Shown piece by piece: positions 24,746 to 33,127 of a stretch of 64,000 nucleotides of DNA. Each line of letters starts with the position of its first letter. Position 1 is the stretch's first letter. The notes beneath the pieces are model-generated. The model had not been told where the DNA came from, searched no databases, and saw only the letters and a program-made list of their open reading frames with translations. The stretch comes from MWH-TA3 sp044353905 (GTDB lineage: Bacteria; Actinomycetota; Actinomycetes; Actinomycetales; Microbacteriaceae): assembly GCA_044353905.1 (NCBI GenBank), contig JBILBA010000003.1:32647-96646 (forward strand), written 5' to 3'. Made by a program: the position numbers and the translations under genes.

Positions 24746-25551
24746 GCCCCTGGCGGCTTGCCGTCACCCCGCGGTGGTGGGGCATTCTGGGTTTTACTGT
24801 TGCATTCGCCGTGGTTTGTGTTGCACTGGGGCAATGGCAGTTTGATCGTCGCGCGCAGGCGCAGGCGGCAATCGCGCTTCTGGACGGGAACTACGACCTG
24901 CCAGCGGTCGACCTCATGACTCTCATCAGTGATTCCGCCGAATACGATGCCACCGAGAAGTGGCGAACCGTTCGCGTCACCGGTGAATACTTAGCCTCGG
25001 ACATCATCTATGTGCGGACTCGTTCCGGTCCGGGAGGGATTGGGTTCGAGCAACTCGCCCCATTGAAGACCGCGACGGGCGAGGTGTTTGTCGTCAACCG
25101 TGGCTGGGTTCCCGCGAACGGCGACAATTCGGCGCCCGCTGATACACCGAGCGTTCCGTCTGTGCCCGTCACTGTGACCGTTCGTTTGATTCCCGGCGAA
25201 CAAGAGATCTCGGGGCGCGACGCACCAGCCGGTCAGATTGCGACGATTCATTTGGAGACCATAGAGGAGCGCATTAGCGCCGAGGTGTATCGCGGTTGGT
25301 ATGGACGACTCGCGACCGAGTCCCCCGCGACGAAATCCGGCGCAACGTGGGAAAAGCCCGTGCTCGATGAGGGCCCGCATTTGTCCTACGCCCTCCAGTG
25401 GTACGTCTTCGCGCTGATGGGGTTTTACGGTTACGGTTGGGCGCTGCGCAAAGAGGCCCGCGGCGACGTGCCTCCCGAGCGAAAGGTTCGCGCGAGGCGT
25501 AGCGACGAGGAAATCGAAGACGCGGCGCTGGACGCTACGCCAGCTCGATGA
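24742..25551 (+). CDS. SURF1 family cytochrome oxidase assembly protein
   Basis: This is a 269-residue membrane protein with two transmembrane helices, one near the N-terminus (WGILGFTVAFAVVCVALG, about 11-28) and one near residue 225, flanking a periplasmic domain with VFVVNRGWVP. GQWQFDRR after the first helix is the SURF1 signature. It helps mature heme-copper oxidase and fits with ctaA and ctaB in this window. The GTG overlaps the DUF3099 stop. Its last 17 bp overlap the ABC-F gene antisense. Confidence 0.9.
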   Translation: MSPWRLAVTPRWWGILGFTVAFAVVCVALGQWQFDRRAQAQAAIALLDGNYDLPAVDLMTLISDSAEYDATEKWRTVRVTGEYLASDIIYVRTRSGPGGIGFEQLAPLKTATGEVFVVNRGWVPANGDNSAPADTPSVPSVPVTVTVRLIPGEQEISGRDAPAGQIATIHLETIEERISAEVYRGWYGRLATESPATKSGATWEKPVLDEGPHLSYALQWYVFALMGFYGYGWALRKEARGDVPPERKVRARRSDEEIEDAALDATPAR

Positions 25552-27133
25552 GTTCTTGGTAGTCCTGACTCCACAGGTCTTCGAGCCCGTCCGGCATGAT
25601 TAGGACGCGTTCGGGGTTCAGCGCCTCAACGGCGCCCGGATCGTGGCTAACGAGAACCACGGCCCCCTTGTAGTGAGAAAGCGCCCCAAGGATTTCGTCG
25701 CGCGAGGCGGGATCGAGGTTGTTAGTTGGTTCGTCGAGGATGAGGACGTTTGCGCTCGACACGACGAGGGTCGCGAGCGCGAGTCGCGTCTTTTCGCCAC
25801 CGGATAGAACCCCAGCAGGCTTTGTCGCGTCGTCACCGGTGAAGAGAAATGACCCGAGCACCTTGCGCGCCTCGGTTTCGCCCAGATTGGGTGACGCGGA
25901 CATCATGTTCGCCAGCACTGACTGCTTGATGTCGAGCGTTTCGTGTTCCTGTGCGAAGTAGCCGACTCGAAGGCCGTGCCCCGCGTCTACCGCCCCAGTG
26001 TCGGGCTCATCGACCCCAGCGAGAATTCGCAGCAGGGTGGTCTTGCCTGCGCCGTTCAATCCGATGACGACAACCTTGGAACCTTTGTCAATCGCCAGAT
26101 CGACGGCCGTGAAGATTTCCAACGACCCGTAAGACTTCGACAGGTTGTGCGCCATGATCGGTGTTCGACCACACGGTGCTGGGTCAGGGAAACGCAATTT
26201 CGCTACACGGTCTTGGGCGCGCACGTCCTCGAGGCCCGACAGCATCTTTTCAGCTCGAGCGACCATCTGGTGGGCCGCAGCGGCCTTCGACGCCTTCGCA
26301 CCGAATTTAGCTGCTTGGAGCTGCAGGGTCGTCGCCTTCTTCTCGACGTTGGCGCGCTCTTTCTTTCGCCGTTCTTCGTCCGCCTCGCGCTGACGCAGAT
26401 AGTGCTTCCACCCCATGTTGTAAACGTCGAGGCGTTCACGGTTGGCGTCGAGGTAGAACACGCGGTTCACGGTTTCGGTCACCAGGGCCACGTCGTGCGA
26501 AATCACGATCACGCCGCCCTTGTAGTTGGCGAGAAAGTTTCTCAGCCAGACGACGGAATCGGCGTCGAGGTGGTTCGTCGGTTCGTCGAGAATCATCGTC
26601 TCGGCGTCGCTGAACAGAATTCGCGCGAGTTCGATTCGCCGGCGCTGACCACCGGACAGCGTGTCCAGTGGTTGCCCTAGGACATGGTCGGGAAGCCCAA
26701 GGTTGTTGGCGATCGATGCGGCCTCCGCCTCGGCGGCGTAACCTCCGAGTGACGTGAATCGGTCGGTTAGATTGCCGTACCGCGACATGGCCCCCGCTGC
26801 GATGTCGGGGTCGTCGGCGCCCATCAGCTTTGTTGCGTCCTCCATTTGGACGAGGATCGATCCGAGTCCGCGGGCGTCGAGAATGCGCGTTCGCGCTAGT
26901 TGGGTCGGGTCGCCCGTTCGAGGGTCTTGCGGAAGATAACCCAGTTCCCCGCGAATCGACACGTTTCCGCCGTTCGGCAGGACGTCTCCGGCGAGGACTT
27001 TGGTGAGGGTCGTTTTTCCTGCGCCGTTTCGGCCAACGAGACCGATCTTGTCACCCTTGTCGACACGGAAACTGACCTCGGACATGAGGGTTCGTGCCCC
27101 GACACGGATCTCGAGGTCTGAGACGTCGATCAT
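25535..27133 (-). CDS. ABC-F family ATPase
   Basis: This 532-residue soluble protein has two ABC domains joined by a basic, helical linker (about 240-310, rich in Lys/Arg/Glu). Walker A sites are GRNGAGKT and GLNGAGKT; signatures are LSGGQRRR and LSGGEKTR. There are no membrane segments. ABC-F proteins act on the ribosome (translation factors or antibiotic protection); the exact subtype is not assigned. The start overlaps the DUF59 gene by 1 bp, so it is the last gene of the SUF operon. Confidence 0.9.
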   Translation of the reverse strand: MIDVSDLEIRVGARTLMSEVSFRVDKGDKIGLVGRNGAGKTTLTKVLAGDVLPNGGNVSIRGELGYLPQDPRTGDPTQLARTRILDARGLGSILVQMEDATKLMGADDPDIAAGAMSRYGNLTDRFTSLGGYAAEAEAASIANNLGLPDHVLGQPLDTLSGGQRRRIELARILFSDAETMILDEPTNHLDADSVVWLRNFLANYKGGVIVISHDVALVTETVNRVFYLDANRERLDVYNMGWKHYLRQREADEERRKKERANVEKKATTLQLQAAKFGAKASKAAAAHQMVARAEKMLSGLEDVRAQDRVAKLRFPDPAPCGRTPIMAHNLSKSYGSLEIFTAVDLAIDKGSKVVVIGLNGAGKTTLLRILAGVDEPDTGAVDAGHGLRVGYFAQEHETLDIKQSVLANMMSASPNLGETEARKVLGSFLFTGDDATKPAGVLSGGEKTRLALATLVVSSANVLILDEPTNNLDPASRDEILGALSHYKGAVVLVSHDPGAVEALNPERVLIMPDGLEDLWSQDYQELIELA

Positions 27134-27459
27134 TACAGGTTGAAACCGAGCGCGCTCATCATTTCGCGCCCATCATCCGTGATGCGGTCGACACCCCACG
27201 GCGGCATCCACACCCAGTTGATTCGGAATCGCTCGACGACGTTATCGAGTGCGTTTTCCAGTTCCTTTTCAATCACATCAGTAAGAGGGCACCCAGCACT
27301 CGTCAGTGTCATCGACACAATGAGCGCGTCGTTCTCGTCGTCCCAGTTCAGGTCGTAAATCAGACCGAGGTCGACGATATTGACCCCGAGTTCCGGGTCA
27401 ATGACGTCCTTGAGCGCTTCGAGAATCGTGTCGAAGCGGTCAGCGGCGAGTTCGCTCAC
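27133..27459 (-). CDS. sufT: MIP18/DUF59 family protein (SufT-like)
   Basis: This 108-residue protein starts with DTILEALKDVIDPELGVNIVDLGLIY, the DUF59 core, and has the conserved Cys in TSAGCPLTD and the PPWGVDRIT loop. SufT-type proteins take part in maturation of Fe-S proteins. It overlaps sufC by 4 bp and the ABC-F gene by 1 bp. No sufS or sufU lies between it and sufC, where many actinobacteria have them. Confidence 0.9.
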   Translation of the reverse strand: MSELAADRFDTILEALKDVIDPELGVNIVDLGLIYDLNWDDENDALIVSMTLTSAGCPLTDVIEKELENALDNVVERFRINWVWMPPWGVDRITDDGREMMSALGFNL

Positions 27460-28214
27460 GACGCCTCCACGAGAAAACGGTCGTACCCTTCGTCTTCGAG
27501 ACGGTCGGCGAGCTCTGGGCCGCCTTCTTCGGCGATCTTCCCGTTGACGAAAACGTGCACGAAGTCGGGGCGGATGTATCGGAGGATTCGGGTGTAGTGG
27601 GTGATCAAGAGAACACCCATGTCGGTGTTCGTCTTGACCCGATTGACGCCCTCAGAGACGACCTTGAGAGCGTCGACATCGAGCCCAGAATCGGTCTCGT
27701 CGAGAACGGCGAACACGGGCTTGAGAAGTTCCATCTGGACGATCTCGTGGCGCTTCTTCTCGCCACCAGAGAAACCTTCGTTGACGTTTCGACCAGCGAA
27801 TGACTCGTCCATTTTCAGGTCCGTCATCGCTTTCTTGACTTCTTTGCCCCACGTGCGGAGGCTGGGGGCCTCGCCGTCAATCGCCGTCTTGGCGGTCCGA
27901 AGGAAGTTCGAGACCGACACTCCGGGGATCTCGACCGGATACTGCATCGCAAGGAACAGGCCGGCACGGGCGCGTTCGTCGACGCTCATCGCGAGAACAT
28001 CCTGTCCGTCGAGCAGGATTTGTCCAGAGCTGACCTTGTATCGAGGGTGACCCGCGATTGTGTAGGCGAGAGTCGACTTCCCAGAGCCGTTTGGCCCCAT
28101 GATCGCGTGGGTTTCACCCGAGTTAATCGTCAGGGTCACACCAGTGAGGATTTCTTTGGTGCCGCCGTCGACGTCAATCGAGACGTGGAGGTCAATGATC
28201 TGCAGGGTAGCCAT
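27456..28214 (-). CDS. sufC: Fe-S cluster assembly ATPase SufC
   Basis: This is a 252-residue ABC-type ATPase of the SufBCD scaffold. Walker A is GPNGSGKS (40-47), and LFLAMQYPVEIPGVS, GFSGGEKKRHEI and VLDETDSGLDVDAL are all SufC-specific. It energises cluster assembly on SufB-SufD. It lies 2 bp downstream of the Rieske gene. Confidence 0.96.
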   Translation of the reverse strand: MATLQIIDLHVSIDVDGGTKEILTGVTLTINSGETHAIMGPNGSGKSTLAYTIAGHPRYKVSSGQILLDGQDVLAMSVDERARAGLFLAMQYPVEIPGVSVSNFLRTAKTAIDGEAPSLRTWGKEVKKAMTDLKMDESFAGRNVNEGFSGGEKKRHEIVQMELLKPVFAVLDETDSGLDVDALKVVSEGVNRVKTNTDMGVLLITHYTRILRYIRPDFVHVFVNGKIAEEGGPELADRLEDEGYDRFLVEAS

Positions 28215-28216
28215 GA

Positions 28217-28537
28217 TTACTTTCGCGTAGTGGTGTCAACGTAAATGTCTGAACCGTCGATTTCGACGGTGTAGACGGGTACCGGCTCGAATGCCGGAAA
28301 ATTGCGTGGTGCTCCATCGGCGAGCCCGAACTTGGAGCCGTGTGCCCAGCACTCGATTGTGTCGTCTTCGACGAAACCATCCGACAACGAGATGTCGCCG
28401 TGCGAGCAGCGGTCGCCAATCGCGTGGACCTCGCCCGTCGATTCGCGAACGACGGCGATGGGAAGGTCATCGACCACGACCTTGATGGACTTACCAGGCG
28501 CCAATGAATCGAGCGTGGCGACGAGTTCGCGAGTCAT
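28217..28537 (-). CDS. Rieske [2Fe-2S] non-heme ferredoxin
   Basis: This 106-residue soluble Rieske protein has CSHGDIS (Cys44, His46) and CWAHGSKF (Cys63, His66) ligating a [2Fe-2S] cluster. It resembles the ferredoxin components of dioxygenases (BphF-like). It sits between sufD and sufC with a 4-bp overlap to sufD, which implies a role as electron donor in, or client of, the SUF pathway (inference). Confidence 0.92.
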   Translation of the reverse strand: MTRELVATLDSLAPGKSIKVVVDDLPIAVVRESTGEVHAIGDRCSHGDISLSDGFVEDDTIECWAHGSKFGLADGAPRNFPAFEPVPVYTVEIDGSDIYVDTTTRK

Positions 28538-29676
28538 GCGTTCTCCTCCACGGCGTCGAGGACCTCTGCGAGGATCTCGGTCAGGCGTTCCTGCAGGCTT
28601 GGGATTCCGATGTGATCGACAATCTCCACGAGGAACCCAAGTGCGACGAGTCGACGTGCTTCTGACTCGGTAATACCACGGGCTTGGAGGTAGAAAAGGT
28701 GCTCGTCGTCCAAGCGCCCGGTGGCACTTGCGTGACCTGCTCCGGCAATATCACCCGTCTCGATTTCGAGGTTGGGGACCGAGTCCGCACGGGCACCGTC
28801 GGACAAAACGAGGTTTCGGTTCGCCTCGTAGGAGTCCGTTCCGGTTGCAGCCGGACCAATCAGGACGTCGCCAACCCAGACCGTGCGTGTTCCCTTGCCG
28901 TGCAGAGCGCCCTTGTACAACACGTTCGACTTCGTTTGCGCCGCCTTGTGGTGCACGAATACTTGGTGTTCGATGTGGCGGCCGCGGTCGGCGAAGTACA
29001 ACCCGTAGGACTCGACACTCGAACCGACACCCGAAAGGGTGATGGCTGGATTGACCCGCTGAACGGCGCCACCCAGCGAAATAAGAATGTGGTCGACGTG
29101 GGCGTCCTTATCGACCCGAACAAAGTGCGACGAGGCGTGTAGTGCGGTGGAGTCCCACTCATTCAGATGAATCACCCGTGCGTTGGAACCGTCGTGCGCG
29201 ATGATTTCGACGTTCTCGGCCAGGGATGCTGCTCCAGTGTTGGCGATGATCACCGAACGGTGCGTGTTGGCAGTGAACTCGAGGACGAGATGCGCGGCAC
29301 GAACACCGTCAATGTCACGGTCAATGACAACCGGGTCGCCCTCTCCGTCGATGCGAACATGCAGGGCGTCTTCGGTCATTGACCAGGCGCGAGCAGAGAT
29401 GCGATCTTCGGGAAGCCCTGCTTTACCGGCGATCGAGGCCATCGGCACCCAGATGTGAGTCGCGCCGGTCACCGTTACGTCGTAATGCCCGCCGTCCAAG
29501 TCGCCGTCGGCCAGAGCGCCGAGTGCATCGATCGGGCTGAGGCGCCATTCGAGTTGTCGTGCCGAAATCGCGGGAAAGTCCTCTGGATGTGCCGACGCGA
29601 AACGCTCGTTACGAGTTTGAACGGGCATTTCCGACCATTCGGGCGCCACGGAAGGACTAGTCGAGGTTTCCGTCAT
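28534..29676 (-). CDS. sufD: Fe-S cluster assembly protein SufD
   Basis: This 380-residue beta-helix scaffold partner of SufB has a variable N-terminal part and a C-terminal conserved core (GKGTRTVWVGDVLIGPAA, IETGDIAGAGHASATGRLDD, LFYLQARGI). The HASATG motif is the SufD counterpart of SufB HEATVS. It overlaps sufB by 1 bp and the Rieske gene by 4 bp. Confidence 0.94.
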   Translation of the reverse strand: MTETSTSPSVAPEWSEMPVQTRNERFASAHPEDFPAISARQLEWRLSPIDALGALADGDLDGGHYDVTVTGATHIWVPMASIAGKAGLPEDRISARAWSMTEDALHVRIDGEGDPVVIDRDIDGVRAAHLVLEFTANTHRSVIIANTGAASLAENVEIIAHDGSNARVIHLNEWDSTALHASSHFVRVDKDAHVDHILISLGGAVQRVNPAITLSGVGSSVESYGLYFADRGRHIEHQVFVHHKAAQTKSNVLYKGALHGKGTRTVWVGDVLIGPAATGTDSYEANRNLVLSDGARADSVPNLEIETGDIAGAGHASATGRLDDEHLFYLQARGITESEARRLVALGFLVEIVDHIGIPSLQERLTEILAEVLDAVEENA

Positions 29677-31094
29677 TAGCCGACTGAACCTTCCATGTTC
29701 ATTTCGATGAGTTTGTTGAGTTCGAGAGCGTATTCCATCGGCAGTTCGCGCGCGATGGGCTCGATGAATCCGCGGACGATCATCGCCATCGCTTCGTCTT
29801 CCGGCATTCCACGCGACTGCAGGTAGAACAACTGCTCTTCACTGACCCGTGAGACGGTCGCCTCGTGACCGAGGTGTACGTCGTCGACGCGAATGTCGAT
29901 TGCGGGATAGGTGTCGCTTCGCGAGATGGTGTCGACGAGAAGAGCGTCACAACGAACGGTGTTCGCCGAGTGGTGAGCCTTTTCGCCCATTCGCACTTCG
30001 CCGCGGTAACCAGCACGTCCTCCGCCACGAGCAATCGACTTCGAGATAATCGAGGACGTAGTGTTTGGGGCGAGGTGAATCATCTTGGCGCCAGCGTCTT
30101 GGTGTTGCCCAGGTCCGGCGAACGCGACCGAGAGGGTTTCACCCTTGGCGTGCTCCCCCACGAGGAAAATCGACGGGTATTTCATCGTGACCTTGGAGCC
30201 GATGTTTCCGTCGACCCATTCCATCGTTGCGCGCTCGTGCGCCACGGCGCGTTTGGTAACGAGGTTGTAGACATTTGTCGACCAGTTCTGGATGGTCGTG
30301 TACCGAACGCGTGCGCCCTTCTTGACGACGATCTCGACGACGGCCGAGTGAAGTGAATCAGACTTGTAGATGGGCGCGGTGCAGCCCTCGATGTAATGGA
30401 TGTACGAGTCCTCGTCCGCGATAATCAGCGTGCGCTCGAACTGGCCCATGTTTTCGGTGTTGATTCGGAAGTATGCCTGCAACGGGATTTCGACGTGAAC
30501 ACCCTTGGGGACGTACACGAACGAACCGCCCGACCAAACCGCAGTGTTCAGTGCGGCGAACTTGTTGTCACCACTCGGGATGATCGTTCCGAAGTATTCC
30601 TTGAAGATCTCAGGGTGCTCGCGAAGTGCGGTGTCGGTGTCGAGGAACAGCACGCCCTGCTGTTCGAGGTCTTCGCGAATCTGGTGATAGACCACTTCGG
30701 ATTCGTATTGCGCGGCGACACCGGCGACGAGGCGCTGGCGTTCTGCCTCGGGAATTCCAAGGCGCTCATAGGTTTTCCGAATGTCTTCCGGAAGGTCTTC
30801 CCACGACTGCGCCTGGCGCTCGGTGGACTTGACGAAGTACTTGATGTTGTCGAAATCGATCGCCGACAGGTCAGCGCCCCAGTTCGGCATGGGCTTTGTG
30901 AAGAAAAGGTCGAGGGCCTTGAGGCGACGCTCGAGCATCCACTCGGGCTCGTTCTTTCGAGCCGAGATGTCCCTAACAACGTCCGCATTGATGCCGCGAC
31001 GCGCGCTGGCGCCTGCCGAATCGGAGTCGTGCCACCCGAACTCGTACTGACCGAGTCCGTCGAGTTCCGGTCGGTCAACAATGATGTCGCCCAT
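29676..31094 (-). CDS. sufB: Fe-S cluster assembly protein SufB
   Basis: This 472-residue scaffold protein carries out de novo Fe-S assembly. Landmarks are VYVPKGVHVEIPLQAYFRIN, IHYIEGCTAPIY with the conserved Cys, VTKRAVAHERATMEWVDGN, and HLGHEATVSRVSEEQLFYLQ. It is the first gene of the sufB-sufD-Rieske-sufC-sufT-ABC-F operon and has a GAAAGGGAA Shine-Dalgarno. No inteins were seen, unlike the mycobacterial homologue. A perfect inverted repeat lies in its 5' region. Confidence 0.97.
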   Translation of the reverse strand: MGDIIVDRPELDGLGQYEFGWHDSDSAGASARRGINADVVRDISARKNEPEWMLERRLKALDLFFTKPMPNWGADLSAIDFDNIKYFVKSTERQAQSWEDLPEDIRKTYERLGIPEAERQRLVAGVAAQYESEVVYHQIREDLEQQGVLFLDTDTALREHPEIFKEYFGTIIPSGDNKFAALNTAVWSGGSFVYVPKGVHVEIPLQAYFRINTENMGQFERTLIIADEDSYIHYIEGCTAPIYKSDSLHSAVVEIVVKKGARVRYTTIQNWSTNVYNLVTKRAVAHERATMEWVDGNIGSKVTMKYPSIFLVGEHAKGETLSVAFAGPGQHQDAGAKMIHLAPNTTSSIISKSIARGGGRAGYRGEVRMGEKAHHSANTVRCDALLVDTISRSDTYPAIDIRVDDVHLGHEATVSRVSEEQLFYLQSRGMPEDEAMAMIVRGFIEPIARELPMEYALELNKLIEMNMEGSVG

Positions 31095-31139
31095 GATTGA
31101 TTCCCTTTCTCGTCTACAACACGTTCATCGTGCCGACGA

Positions 31140-31156
31140 ACCGCACGGCGTGCGGT
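31140..31156. promoter_or_regulatory. 17-bp perfect inverted repeat, candidate operator
   Basis: ACCGCACGGCGTGCGGT has 8-bp arms around one base. It lies 7 bp from two overlapping opposed -10 boxes, so it is placed to control sufB, ctaA or both. The binding protein is unknown. Confidence 0.55.
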
Positions 31157-31163
31157 GCGAACA

Positions 31164-31169
31164 TAGACT
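31164..31169 (+). promoter_or_regulatory. Possible -10 element of ctaA
   Basis: TAGACT on plus, with a predicted leader of about 38 nt to the ATG at 31214. Confidence 0.4.
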
Positions 31170-31170
31170 A
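31165..31170 (-). promoter_or_regulatory. Possible -10 element of sufB
   Basis: TAGTCT on minus, sharing five of its six positions with the plus-strand TAGACT. The leader to the sufB ATG would be about 65 nt and would start inside or next to the 17-bp inverted repeat. Confidence 0.4.
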
Positions 31171-31213
31171 GAAACCGCCAAGCTCGCTCTCTCATCCTAC
31201 CCGTTAGGCATCA

Positions 31214-32113
31214 ATGCGCTTCCCTTTCCCGACGTCTTTGCAGGACCGATCCGTGCGAATTGTCGTCTGGCTGTCGCTGATTGCTCAATCAGGAATCGCC
31301 GTCACGGGAGCATTTGTGCGGCTAACCGCATCGGGGTTGGGCTGTCCGACCTGGCCGTTGTGCACCGAAGAGTCGCTCGTTAACACCCCAGAAATGGGAA
31401 TCCACGGAGTTATTGAGTTTGGAAACCGACTGCTTACCATCGCGCTCCTCCTCATCGCCGTGGCCGTCCTGGTCGTTTTCTGGCGGATGAGAAAAGAGCG
31501 GCGGGATTTGTGGTGGATGGGAGTCGGACTTCTCGTCGTGGTCCCCGTTCAAGCCGTGATTGGCGGGATCAGCGTGTGGACACAGCTGAATCCGTACTTC
31601 GTGGGACTGCACTTCATCGTGTCGGTCGCCGCAACCGTTGTTGCGATGCTGATTGTCCTCCGTGTGCGCGACGGCAACCGTGTCGCCGATGTCCGCTCGA
31701 TTCCGATGCTGGCGTGGCTGGTCGGTGTTGCCACCGCCGCTTCAATTGTACTCGGTGTGTTAACGACCGGGTCAGGTCCGCACGCGGGCGACGCGGATGC
31801 GCCGCGCAACGGACTCAACTCCGAGATACTGCAGCACTTTCATGCCTGGTTCGCGTATGCATCGGTCGCGCTCGTAATACTCGCGATCATTCGGTCGACG
31901 GGTCTCGCCCGACGCTCATGGATCGCGCTGGGGGCGGGATTCGCTTTTCAGATCGTAATCGGTCTGGTTCAGGCGCGGACCGGCTTACCGGTTGAACTCG
32001 TTGGAATCCATGTACTGGCGGCGATGGTCGTGACCTGTCTTGTGGCGTCGGCGGTCTACCGGAGCGCGACGAGCGGATCGATCGCGACTGCGACGAAGAG
32101 AGCCGTCAAGTAG
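31214..32113 (+). CDS. ctaA: Heme A synthase, CtaA/COX15 family
   Basis: This 299-residue protein has about eight transmembrane helices and converts heme O to heme A for cytochrome aa3. It shows TASGLGCPTWPLC, the HGVIEFGNRLL helix with a conserved His, LHFIVSVAATVV, and the later His-bearing helix ILQHFHAWFAY, the usual heme-ligand pattern, plus VGIHVLAA. It diverges from sufB and converges with ctaB, overlapping it by 58 bp. Confidence 0.93.
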   Translation: MRFPFPTSLQDRSVRIVVWLSLIAQSGIAVTGAFVRLTASGLGCPTWPLCTEESLVNTPEMGIHGVIEFGNRLLTIALLLIAVAVLVVFWRMRKERRDLWWMGVGLLVVVPVQAVIGGISVWTQLNPYFVGLHFIVSVAATVVAMLIVLRVRDGNRVADVRSIPMLAWLVGVATAASIVLGVLTTGSGPHAGDADAPRNGLNSEILQHFHAWFAYASVALVILAIIRSTGLARRSWIALGAGFAFQIVIGLVQARTGLPVELVGIHVLAAMVVTCLVASAVYRSATSGSIATATKRAVK

Positions 32114-32988
32114 GTGTTGCTCGCGTGGAAAACACGCATCGCGTTCGCGTCACGCCCGGCCAGTGAGCGGCTATACAAAAAGTGGGTCTCGACGATGAAC
32201 CAGCCACCCGCGAGCACGGCGACGACGATGTAGATCAGTCCCATCGGTGCCACCGGAATCAAGACGAGCGACGCGACGACAGTCGCCCACGCGTACAAAA
32301 TCACCTGCAGCCCAACTGCGGCTTTCGAGCGCACGACGCTGAGCATCGGTACCGACGCGGCCGCGTAATCGTCTGCATAACGCAGGCTGAGTGGCCAGTA
32401 GTGCGCTGGTGTCCAGAGAAAGACGACGATGAAGAGTACCCAGGGTGTGAGCGAGAGTTCGCCGGTCACGGCCGCCCATCCGATCAACACGGGGAAACAG
32501 CCCGCGATTCCACCCCAGACGATGTTTTGCTCGGTGCGGCGTTTCAGAAGCAGCGTATAAACAAAGACGTAAAACAGAATTGCGGCCAGCGACAGTGCTG
32601 CGGCGAGAAGGTTCGCCACGAGCGTCAAAACGACGAGAGACGCAGCTCCGATCACGAACGCGAATGTCAGCGCCTTAGCTGGAGTGATTTCCCCCGTGAC
32701 TATCGGACGGCCTTTTGTTCGGGCCATGAGCGTGTCGATGTCGCGATCGATGTACATGTTGAACGCGTTCGCCGACCCAGCACTCAGCGCACCCCCGGCG
32801 AGCGTTCCGAGGATGAGCCAGACGTCGGGAATTCCCCGTGCTGCCAGCACCATCACGGGGGCTGTGGTGACGAGAAGGAGTTCGATGACCCGAGGCTTCA
32901 TCAGCGCGACAAAGGCGCTGATTCGACGCAACGCTGGGGTGAGAACAGACGACCCTCGTGTGGGACGGGGAGGGGTCGAGGTGGCCAC
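32056..32988 (-). CDS. ctaB: Protoheme IX farnesyltransferase CtaB
   Basis: This 310-residue UbiA-family prenyltransferase makes heme O, the substrate of CtaA. The first Asp-rich motif is NAFNMYIDRDIDTLM, followed by RTKGRPIVTGE, and the second is in YADDYAAASVPML; nine hydrophobic segments are visible. The GTG at 32988 has TAGACT 6 nt upstream. The 3' end overlaps ctaA antisense by 58 bp. Confidence 0.95.
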   Translation of the reverse strand: MATSTPPRPTRGSSVLTPALRRISAFVALMKPRVIELLLVTTAPVMVLAARGIPDVWLILGTLAGGALSAGSANAFNMYIDRDIDTLMARTKGRPIVTGEITPAKALTFAFVIGAASLVVLTLVANLLAAALSLAAILFYVFVYTLLLKRRTEQNIVWGGIAGCFPVLIGWAAVTGELSLTPWVLFIVVFLWTPAHYWPLSLRYADDYAAASVPMLSVVRSKAAVGLQVILYAWATVVASLVLIPVAPMGLIYIVVAVLAGGWFIVETHFLYSRSLAGRDANAMRVFHASNTYLTALFVAVAIDPLVALR

Positions 32989-32994
32989 GTGCCC

Positions 32995-33000
32995 AGTCTA
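32995..33000 (-). promoter_or_regulatory. Predicted -10 element of ctaB (leaderless)
   Basis: TAGACT, a 6-nt spacer (GGGCAC), then GTG at 32988. Confidence 0.5.
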
Positions 33001-33028
33001 TTCTCTGCCTGCGAGAGGCGTTTCCCGC

Positions 33029-33034
33029 TAGACT
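33029..33034 (+). promoter_or_regulatory. Possible -10 element of the tkt operon
   Basis: TAGACT on plus. The predicted leader of about 85 nt up to 33128 shows no obvious riboswitch. Confidence 0.4.
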
Positions 33035-33127
33035 TACCGCACCAGCACCGCGCGCGTAAACGTGTGCCATTGACGTCACCGAGGGTTGCGGCGAGGCTCG
33101 GAAACATCGTTTGAGATTGGAAAGTTG

